DNA of 34,557 bases from a bacterium Ga0077546 (GTDB taxonomy: Bacteria; Cyanobacteriota; Vampirovibrionia; Obscuribacterales; Obscuribacteraceae), in NCBI GenBank assembly GCA_001464165.1, contig LNEX01000589.1, positions 1-34,557 on the forward strand, written 5' to 3'. A program made the translations under genes and the position numbers. The stretch's first letter is position 1; every line of letters begins with the position of its first letter. Shown in pieces: positions 24,425-31,087 of this stretch. The notes beneath the pieces are model-generated. The model saw only the letters and a list, made by a program, of their open reading frames with translations, searched no databases and was not told the origin of the DNA.

Positions 24425-24928
24425 TTACGCACGACTTCGACTTTGAGCCTTATTTCGTAGTTGGCAAATTTCCTCTTCTGAAAATGACGACAGGTCAGAC
24501 GTGGAAAGCAGATGAGCAGCTGAGTGCGAATTTATTAACGCATTTTGTACGGTTCGCGCATTATGTAGTCTTGCTCGCTCTTGACCCTTTACCTGAGCTG
24601 CTTCCAATTCTTGTATGGCTTTAGCTTCGGCTTCAACAGCTTCTTTTGGCAATTCGCCTTTGTCGAAAAGATGCGATAACCATCTGTAATATTTTCCAGC
24701 AAGGTTAATCTCGTCAGGTAACACAGAGTCTCGTTTAGTTAATTTGGCAATCTCTATGGTGGTGTTTGCTGCCTGCCTTGCTTGTGCTATCGAAGCATTG
24801 AAAATAATCTCTTTGCGCTTCTCACGCCGGTCCATTTGCTGACCAATGAGACTTAGGCCACTTGAAACTAACGCGCCGCCTGCGGCCGAGATTAGCGCTA
24901 GTAGCAACGGATCAACTGTGATAGGCAT
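24425..24928 (-). CDS. Membrane-anchored coiled-coil protein
   Basis: The protein has 167 residues. One hydrophobic helix (about 7-28, LLLALISAAGGALVSSGLSLI) is followed by a basic stretch (MDRREKRKE) and a long helical cytoplasmic part rich in Ala, Glu and Arg. The layout is that of a small inner-membrane protein facing inward, as in some two-gene defence or phage-exclusion pairs, but no family is recognised. GGAG lies 9 bases before the ATG. Copy 2 of the repeat described at 23802 lies directly upstream. Confidence 0.6.
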   Translation of the reverse strand: MPITVDPLLLALISAAGGALVSSGLSLIGQQMDRREKRKEIIFNASIAQARQAANTTIEIAKLTKRDSVLPDEINLAGKYYRWLSHLFDKGELPKEAVEAEAKAIQELEAAQVKGQERARLHNARTVQNALINSHSAAHLLSTSDLSSFSEEEICQLRNKAQSRSRA

Positions 24929-24932
24929 TTAT

Positions 24933-24992
24933 CTTACTCCAAAGCTTTTTAAATCGGTCATTTTCGGCAATCTACGGTAGCAATCAAATTAG
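24933..24992. repeat. Imperfect direct repeat, copy 2
   Basis: CTTACT (24933), TCATTTTCGGCAAT (24958-24971) and GCAATCAAATTAG (24980-24992) repeat the order and spacing of 23802-23863. Both copies lie just upstream of minus-strand genes. The two are about 1.13 kb apart in direct orientation. Confidence 0.5.
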
Positions 24993-25336
24993 CAGAGAGC
25001 TTTAGGCATGACACGTTCTTGCTCGGTCGAGGAATGTGTAAGAATCTCTTGAAACTGTAAATGCAATTTAGCCGATTCAGCATTGAAGTCGGTTTCGAGA
25101 AGCTCTGTCGTTTTGCTTAGTTGTTGCATGGTGGCCGTGAAGTACATTATGCCCTTTCTGGAAAGATGCCTCATGTCTGACATTTCTTTCCAGTGATAGA
25201 TAAATCCGTCCGGTTGCGCTGCGGCTTGCATCTCAGTGTCTGTACTATTGGTGGCAAGTGTAAGCAGTATATCTATCTCTTCGTCTGAGATTTGAAACAA
25301 TGCATCAACTCTGTAATACCATTCAACAAATTTCAT
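24989..25336 (-). CDS. Hypothetical helical protein
   Basis: The protein has 115 residues, is mostly helical and mildly acidic, with aromatic residues near the start (MKFVEWYYRVDALF) and a Cys at the very end. GGAGAGG lies just upstream of the ATG. No signal peptide, membrane helix or known motif. It sits between the coiled-coil membrane protein and the Fic gene and reads in the same direction. Confidence 0.6.
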   Translation of the reverse strand: MKFVEWYYRVDALFQISDEEIDILLTLATNSTDTEMQAAAQPDGFIYHWKEMSDMRHLSRKGIMYFTATMQQLSKTTELLETDFNAESAKLHLQFQEILTHSSTEQERVMPKALC

Positions 25337-25400
25337 AACCTCTCCTATTCAGTTGTTTTTATGGCAATCGCCGGGTGAAAATTCTCTACTGTTCGCTGAA

Positions 25401-27875
25401 TCATTCTTTAAACATCTCTATCTCTAGCGTGAATTCTGGCTGGTTCTTCACCGCACCGGTTAGGCGAAGAAAATTGGGAAGAACGGGACCAGCAGCAACG
25501 ATAGCAAATTCATTAATCTCACCAAAAATAGAATCTATGCCTTCCTTGTACTTCTCAATGGAAGCATCAACAGTAAGGACACCCCCTTGGATTTGATAAA
25601 TACCGGTCCATCGAAAATTTGTATCGTGACCGGTTAGTCGCCCATTCAATAAAGTGACGTCACCTTCGCCCGCCCACCCTTGATTAGATTCAAACTTGAG
25701 CTTGTAGGCCCCCTCAAGCTGAAAAAGCGGTGGGAGATTTTGTACTTCCAGGTTTAATCGCTCACTCAACTGTCTCTGCAAAATTGGATGAATAACGCAT
25801 TGTCGAATCTCGTTTAGATCGAAGAAACAAGATCTTTGTTGGCCATCGACAGTAAAAGCTAGATGACTTCCCGAATCTACATCACTCCAAAATGCATTAC
25901 CATCAATACGTTTGGAGTTGACTAACCGCAAGGCTGAGAACTTGTCTAAGATCCAATCTTTTCCTGCCCTCTCGAACTCTCTCTGATTATTTTCAACCCC
26001 AAGTAGCCCATAACTTTTCAGAAGTTGAACAGAGGCATCGTTCAGTTTGACAAAGTAGTTGCCACTCGAATAGTTTTGCTGGCCAAATAAATTGGTTAAA
26101 TGATCAACAAAATTCATGTCCTTAAATATCATCTCTAGCTCTGGATCTTGAACGATCTTAGCTCCTGTAATCTGTCCGCGCTCGTCTAGCAAAACGAGCA
26201 GCTTTTTCTCGTCATTGATCCAATTGGACACTAGATTGCCAGAAAACTTGTTCTGGCTTTTGGCATAAGTAATGAGATTTTGTGCAGTCCTTAGACCTAG
26301 TTCTGCGGAAGAAAGTGGTTTGACTAAAGGGCTATTTGTCCATACTTGTTTCCAAAACCAAGTTTCAGAGCTTTTCTTTAATCGAAATGTTTCAGTTGCA
26401 AGGTATTGGGCCATTTTTGTCAATCTAATGGTGAGATATGAACCGGGCTCTAGAACGACATTTCCGTCAAATTCATCGTTGTTTATGTAGACTTCCGTGT
26501 TCTGAAGCAGAGTGATGTATTCAGCATCACTCTGAACTCCATCAGCTGAAAAAATCATTTTCATCCATGGCGAAGGTTCAGTAACGAAAACATTCTCCGT
26601 AATTTCAGGGATGGTAAGCATTCGTTTCCGCACATTCTGAACAGCATTCTGGCCTTCTTCCGGCCTAAATTCCGGTTGCCTAGCAGAAATTACTACACTA
26701 TTTTTTAAAACTTGATAGTTGTCTTTAGCCTGCGTCCAGAACTGCAAATATTCAGTGTATTCGAATTTGCGATTGCGCTTTTGCGCGCTTGTCTTTTTCA
26801 AAATACCGAGAGCGACAAAACGGTCAACCAGTTTGCCTGCGGTTGCATGGACACAATCGAGATGGTCGCTCACCTTTTGAACAGTCACGATTGGCTTGTT
26901 AAACAGATAGTCCAGCAAAGCGAGTTCTTGAAGGGTAGCTTTTCGATCGGTTTTGAGAAGCTCTATGTGTCTTACGCGCAAATCTACTATCGCATTTGCA
27001 TTAGCCAGAGCTTGTTCGCTAACCTTAATCACTCCCTGAAAAAAGAACTTGAGCCAGCCTTCCCAATCACCGCTATGGCGCACTGCCATCAAATGTGAGT
27101 TGTATTCCGATTGATTCGCTTTGAAGTAATGGCTCAAATACAGTAGAGGTCTGCGCAGGATCTTGCGATCAATTAGAAACAAGGTGATAAGCAAACGACC
27201 TACACGTCCATTACCGTCTTCAAAAGGGTGAATGGTTTCAAATTGAACATGAGCTAGACCAATTAAGATCAAGGGCGGAATTTGCTCAGAGTGCAGAAAT
27301 TTTTCGAACGACGCCATACTTTTCAGCATTTCTTCCGGTGGAGGCGGAACAAAGGAAGCCATAAAGACTGATGAACCGGGAGTGCCAATATGGTTTTGAT
27401 TTTTGCGAAACTCACCAAGCACACGCTCGCTACCACGCAAGCCCTGCAATAATTCTAACTGTAATTCACAAAGCAGTCTGTTGCAGAGAGGTAGAGGTTG
27501 AGCTATGTCAGTAAGTCTGCTCACACCATGGCGCAAAGCTTTTGTGTAGTTGATAACAGTGTGAACGTCGTCTTTTTTCTTGTCGTCTGACGCTTCTGAT
27601 TCATCGACGTCAAAACGCAATACATCCTCAAGAGTGCACTGCGTACCTTCAATTTGTGAACTCAGAACCGCTTCCTGTTGCACAAAAATCGATATAAAGG
27701 TGTCTATTTCTGGGAGATTGACAGTCGCTGTGTCTAATCGTCCCAGCGCCAGACTGGCATCATGCAATAGCCTGATTAGCTCGTCATCCCATATAATCGG
27801 AGGGTCTGGGGGCAACGCCGCAGGAATAAAGGCCTTAAAACCTCCAACTTGAACTTGATATTCGCCTGCTCGCAA
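25401..27875 (-). CDS. Fic-domain protein with winged helix and GrlR-like C-terminus
   Basis: The protein has 824 residues. The first 385 or so form a standard Fic protein with an inhibitory helix motif SSQIEG (72-77), the catalytic motif HPFEDGNGRVGR (216-227) and a winged helix (about 325-375, VTVQKVSDHLDCVHATAGKL). Fic enzymes usually attach AMP to a target Thr, Ser or Tyr; the SxxxEG helix blocks ATP until released. About 370 residues of unknown type follow. The last 70 (GAYKLKFESN...GEGDVTLLNGRLTGHD) have the look of the GrlR beta-barrel family. The fusion is unusual. The start is TTG 27875 with GGAG upstream. A clear promoter and twin operators lie at 27887-28009. Confidence 0.82.
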   Translation of the reverse strand: MRAGEYQVQVGGFKAFIPAALPPDPPIIWDDELIRLLHDASLALGRLDTATVNLPEIDTFISIFVQQEAVLSSQIEGTQCTLEDVLRFDVDESEASDDKKKDDVHTVINYTKALRHGVSRLTDIAQPLPLCNRLLCELQLELLQGLRGSERVLGEFRKNQNHIGTPGSSVFMASFVPPPPEEMLKSMASFEKFLHSEQIPPLILIGLAHVQFETIHPFEDGNGRVGRLLITLFLIDRKILRRPLLYLSHYFKANQSEYNSHLMAVRHSGDWEGWLKFFFQGVIKVSEQALANANAIVDLRVRHIELLKTDRKATLQELALLDYLFNKPIVTVQKVSDHLDCVHATAGKLVDRFVALGILKKTSAQKRNRKFEYTEYLQFWTQAKDNYQVLKNSVVISARQPEFRPEEGQNAVQNVRKRMLTIPEITENVFVTEPSPWMKMIFSADGVQSDAEYITLLQNTEVYINNDEFDGNVVLEPGSYLTIRLTKMAQYLATETFRLKKSSETWFWKQVWTNSPLVKPLSSAELGLRTAQNLITYAKSQNKFSGNLVSNWINDEKKLLVLLDERGQITGAKIVQDPELEMIFKDMNFVDHLTNLFGQQNYSSGNYFVKLNDASVQLLKSYGLLGVENNQREFERAGKDWILDKFSALRLVNSKRIDGNAFWSDVDSGSHLAFTVDGQQRSCFFDLNEIRQCVIHPILQRQLSERLNLEVQNLPPLFQLEGAYKLKFESNQGWAGEGDVTLLNGRLTGHDTNFRWTGIYQIQGGVLTVDASIEKYKEGIDSIFGEINEFAIVAAGPVLPNFLRLTGAVKNQPEFTLEIEMFKE

Positions 27876-27886
27876 TCCAAAACTCC

Positions 27887-28009
27887 TTATTTTAGCAAAA
27901 CTCTATTTCGTAAAATAAAATCTGATTTGCTTCACTATATTGCAAAAAATACGATTATGCAATATGGAAAACGAGTTTTATTTTACGTTTGGCCGTTTTT
28001 GTAAAATAA
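27887..28009 (-). promoter_or_regulatory. Fic promoter between two identical-form operators
   Basis: On the minus strand TTGCAT (complement of 27957-27962), a 17-base spacer and TATAGT (complement of 27934-27939) make a near-consensus promoter. On each side is a 32-bp palindrome of the form TTATTTTA(G/C)-N14-GTAAAATAA, at 27887-27918 and at 27978-28009, with centres 91 bp apart. A third dyad, ATATTGCA (27937-27944) / TGCAATAT (27958-27965), overlaps the promoter itself. The near operator abuts the ribosome site of the Fic gene. Confidence 0.8.
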
Positions 28010-28150
28010 CATTTGAAATTTTGGTCAGAAAGCGATCAATTTTGGTTGGACAGGCAAAGGAAATGCTGAAAGCAATGTGGCTAAGTATTAGAGCTTTCCG
28101 ACAACGCTTTTCAATCCTTGAAACTGAAACTTCATGGAAGTTGTTAGCTG

Positions 28151-28456
28151 TTAGTCTGCGCCGATCAGCTTTGAATATGTCTTGGTATCAATGTTATCCA
28201 AGTACACGCCTATCATAAAGCTTTCTACCATCTGACTATTTTCGAGTCCCGATATGAGTCTATGTTCAACACAACGAACTTGAAAATAAGGACCGCCAAA
28301 TGGTTCCCAATTGAGTTTGTCCCAACCGCTAGCATCAATAATGTCACCTGGATTGTATGTTGGTGGTGGCGAATTAGAGTCAAATTCACCAATTCTCATT
28401 CTTGTTTCACCTGGGCCAAAGAAAAACATTCGATACAGTACTTTTTGTTGCGGCAT
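28151..28456 (-). CDS. Hypothetical protein
   Basis: The protein has 101 residues, looks beta-rich and contains a Pro-rich loop (NSPPPTYNPGDII) and GPYFQVRCVEHRL. No signal peptide or membrane helix. AGAGAAAG precedes the ATG. It lies upstream of the Fic gene, 141 bases from the far operator, and follows the winged-helix gene by about 30 bases, so it is probably co-transcribed with that gene. No family recognised. Confidence 0.6.
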   Translation of the reverse strand: MPQQKVLYRMFFFGPGETRMRIGEFDSNSPPPTYNPGDIIDASGWDKLNWEPFGGPYFQVRCVEHRLISGLENSQMVESFMIGVYLDNIDTKTYSKLIGAD

Positions 28457-28488
28457 TTATCTTTCTCTATTCATGGGTAATTAGGAGA

Positions 28489-29172
28489 TCAATTTATTCC
28501 TAAAAAGCTGTTGAGGAGGGGTGCTGCATAATGCCAGGCTGTCATACAGGAAGCGCTTGTTTTGATGATTTCGGGAAATTGTTTGACAGTATCCTTTAAA
28601 AGAAACTGAGGCGGCCGCTGATCCGCACTCTGGACAATCGCTTTAGAAACATAATCCAATCGTTCAACTGCTTCGTCTCTATCCGCTTTTGAGAGGCTAG
28701 TGTCGTCTTTGACTACATTCAAAAGTTTCGCGAGAGCCGCTGTTAATTCTGACAATTCAATGCCAGCTTCACTGCTATCGGTGTGAATGCTAATTGAGCC
28801 AACATTGTGCATGCTGCCGGTATTAATTACTCCGTGAAACTTATCAACTTTCACATTCATTGAGTTGTTGATCGAGCTTGCCGCCTGAAGCAGGCTTTCA
28901 TCAGAAGTCAGCTCTTCAGCAAATGCACGCCCTTTTGCCGTAATTTTGTATAAATCACTTCCACTTTGGTTTTTGCTTCTAGTGACTAGACCTTGATCTT
29001 CCGCATAATCAAATTCTGCTTGCTCAAAATCGGCGCTTACATTGTCGCGCTCATTCATGTACACACCAGTTGGTCGACCTCTCATGGGCTTAACCACAAG
29101 CAACGTACCGCCATGATTTGCTAGCTTGGCGAGCATCGGACGAACTGATGCAATGAGTTCTTTAAGTTTCAT
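28489..29172 (-). CDS. Winged-helix protein with a helical C-terminal part
   Basis: The protein has 227 residues. Residues about 40-90 resemble a winged helix (FDYAEDQGLVTRSKNQSGSD, then YKITAKGRAFAEEL). A beta segment with short repeats follows (FHGVINTGSMHNVGSISIH, about 115-133), then helices and a hydrophobic C-terminus (TAWHYAAPLLNSFLG). This order (sensor, GS(M)xN-type beta linker, helical end) resembles some stress or defence effectors of unknown mechanism. ATG 29172 has AGAGGACAGG upstream; the longer frame to 29235 overlaps the neighbouring gene. The functional idea is tentative. Confidence 0.55.
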   Translation of the reverse strand: MKLKELIASVRPMLAKLANHGGTLLVVKPMRGRPTGVYMNERDNVSADFEQAEFDYAEDQGLVTRSKNQSGSDLYKITAKGRAFAEELTSDESLLQAASSINNSMNVKVDKFHGVINTGSMHNVGSISIHTDSSEAGIELSELTAALAKLLNVVKDDTSLSKADRDEAVERLDYVSKAIVQSADQRPPQFLLKDTVKQFPEIIKTSASCMTAWHYAAPLLNSFLGIN

Positions 29173-29201
29173 TAGGCCTGTCCTCTTTTCCCTATTTGGC
29201 G

Positions 29202-30071
29202 TTAATGTGATTTTGTACTGAAAAGTTTCTGCCAAAATCCTGGAGCTGGTTTCTGGAGTTGTTCAAGTTTTTGGTTTAAGGCATCGAACTTGGTTTCAAT
29301 AGCTCGTGACTGGTCTTCTTTCTCGTCTCGTAAACGAGCAATTTCGTTCTGAAGAGTCTCCTCAAGTTTGGATTTGGCGATTTCCGCCTCTTGATTGGCG
29401 TTCTCCAAGGCGGTGACCTTAGCGGCAGCTTCTGCTAAGTCCTTGTCCTTTTGGGAGCGTTCTTGGTCAAGCTGGCGCTGTATGGTGGGCAAAGTTATAG
29501 TCTCAAGTTCTTTGAGTCGTACCAGGTCGGCAGCCTTCTCTTCTGTCAAAGCTTTGAGGGCTTCGACCTGCTTTGCTAGGGCGATGGCTTCGAGTTCTTT
29601 GGCTTCGGCTTCGAGTCGACGATCCTCAGCTTGCTTTTGGAAGTCGGGAAGGCGCTTTAGTTCAAGATCCTTTTCCTGGAGTTCACGTTGAAGTTGGAAG
29701 TTGAGCTGTTTTTCGCGGCTCAGTTGCTCTGCAAATTGCTGGGACATTTCGCGGATGATAGATTTAATTGGAGCTTGAGCTTCTTCAAAGTAGTCGTTGT
29801 CAATCTCTACTGTTTCAGCTTCGAGGACGGCACTGCTGTCGCCACCCTGGAATTCGTCGCTCGGGCCGTCCCCAACCGTGGCAAATGCATCAGGCGGAAA
29901 ATCCTTCAGTTTTTCAAGAATTTCTTTGTTTGGCCAAACTCGCCATTCAGACGTCCCATATTGATTGGTGACACGTTTACCGCTTAACTCATTAGACGCG
30001 AGTCGATTTTGAATAGTGCGGACGCTCAGGCCCAGAACCTTTGCAGTCTCTTTTACGGTTAGTGTTCTCAC
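29202..30071 (-). CDS. Helix-turn-helix protein with long coiled coil
   Basis: The protein has 289 residues. Residues 1-50 form a MerR/excisionase-type helix-turn-helix (LTVKETAKVLGLSVRTIQNRL) with a wing (GTSEWRVWP). Residues 95-275 are a continuous coiled coil rich in Glu, Leu, Lys and Gln. This two-part plan matches plasmid partition or stability proteins of the KfrA kind, though the DNA-binding part differs from the KfrA-like protein at 446. GTG 30071 has GAGTGAGG upstream. The stop lies 29 bases before the winged-helix gene, so the two may be co-transcribed. Confidence 0.7.
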   Translation of the reverse strand: MRTLTVKETAKVLGLSVRTIQNRLASNELSGKRVTNQYGTSEWRVWPNKEILEKLKDFPPDAFATVGDGPSDEFQGGDSSAVLEAETVEIDNDYFEEAQAPIKSIIREMSQQFAEQLSREKQLNFQLQRELQEKDLELKRLPDFQKQAEDRRLEAEAKELEAIALAKQVEALKALTEEKAADLVRLKELETITLPTIQRQLDQERSQKDKDLAEAAAKVTALENANQEAEIAKSKLEETLQNEIARLRDEKEDQSRAIETKFDALNQKLEQLQKPAPGFWQKLFSTKSH

Positions 30072-30165
30072 TAGACCTCACTCCATATATGGTGTCACGC
30101 ATCGCTTGTATATACGTATCCGGTTTTGCCAGGAACTATTATAAGGGTGAACTCTAAAAAGTCTG

Positions 30166-30351
30166 CTACTTTGGCGCGTTTTTCTTGACCGGCGCATAAA
30201 TTCCAGCTTTAGCGCCATACCTGCGAAGCTGTCGAAAAGCATCACCATTAATACCCAGTTGGTATCCATACTTCTCGATGTGCTCGTTGATTATCGGCAG
30301 CGACGTAAATTCGTCGCCGGTTACATTCCCGCCTGTGGCATTTCTGCGCAC
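30166..30351 (-). CDS. Possible small protein (61 residues)
   Basis: A frame from GTG 30351, directly after an in-frame stop, to 30166. The C-terminal half (EHIEKYGYQLGINGDAFRQL) looks protein-like, but no good ribosome site is seen and its first third lies at the edge of the GC-rich block. It may be a real small gene or the remnant of one. Confidence 0.3.
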   Translation of the reverse strand: MRRNATGGNVTGDEFTSLPIINEHIEKYGYQLGINGDAFRQLRRYGAKAGIYAPVKKNAPK

Positions 30352-30745
30352 CTACGGCGCCATGACGTTTGGGGTGCGCAGTCGCCGAACGGTTTTTGCG
30401 TCGCGGCATTTACCGACCGGCGCAAGAAAATAATTTCTGCGCCGGTGGCGGCGCAGGAGGTTGCGCGGGTTTCGTCGGTAGCTGCGAGGGCTCTTCGTTG
30501 TAAAATTCCAGACCGGCGAAAACGGTAACCCTGTGCGCCCCTCGCGGGTGCGCCGCTAGCGCCGTTGCTGCGTCGACCCTGTTGCGTGGGTCGAATAATG
30601 ATTGCGTCGGTTGCGAAAGGGTCGGTGGTTTTGCGCAGGTGCCTAAGATATTGAATATTGTGCACTGCAAAACTAAACGCTAGGATTGAGATAGAGGGCG
30701 GCTTTGCGAGACTCGCGTAGTTGCGACGTCATTGCGCCGCCCCCT
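30330..30745. other. GC-rich, hairpin-dense block (origin candidate)
   Basis: The base composition changes sharply to GC-rich, with many GCGCC/GCGTCG words. Perfect stems are CTGCGCC (30437-30443) / GGCGCAG (30450-30456) and TCGACCC (30573-30579) / GGGTCGA (30588-30594). A long-range pair is GGGCGGC (30696-30702) / GCCGCCC (30736-30742), and a further stem lies at 30421-30441. Frames on the minus strand here look like noise. It lies upstream of the replication gene, so an origin, a structured RNA, or inserted foreign DNA are the options. Confidence 0.45.
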
Positions 30746-30784
30746 TAGACCCCCTGTGCAGATCACTTTTTTGGATCTAAAGTA

Positions 30785-30813
30785 TTGATTGAAATCCATG
30801 CACCTTATATAGT
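30785..30813 (+). promoter_or_regulatory. Sigma70-type promoter toward the replication gene
   Basis: TTGATT (30785-30790), a 17-base spacer and TATAGT (30808-30813). The leader to the replication gene would be about 270 bases; it contains no gene I trust, and such leaders often carry copy-number control. Confidence 0.6.
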
Positions 30814-31087
30814 GGCTGGTGGCACTTGGCATTAAACGCTCAATGCATATCTATCAGACACATTGGAGCCCAGCTCCCTAGAAAAGAAGAACCAGACCGA
30901 ATTACTGCTTAAAGCAAAAAACACCGCTTGCAGGCGATGTCTTTTGTGAGACCTTTTACGGACCTCATATTCTGTTGTTGTCGCGTTTTCTAGCAAATTC
31001 CGCGAAGTAAATACAGAATAGACGAATGGTCCGGTTAGGTCAACACGTCCCAATTAAGGATGACTAACTATTACCGGACAGCTTCAA

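Noticed and set aside
30321..30670. Two overlapping minus-strand frames (114 and 86 codons)
   Set aside because: They lie in the GC-rich hairpin block, where long stop-free frames arise by composition. No ribosome sites. The 86-codon frame has a slightly protein-like end but is too weak to call.
30832..31053. 73-codon minus-strand frame in the leader of the replication gene
   Set aside because: No ribosome site and unusual composition; more likely leader sequence.
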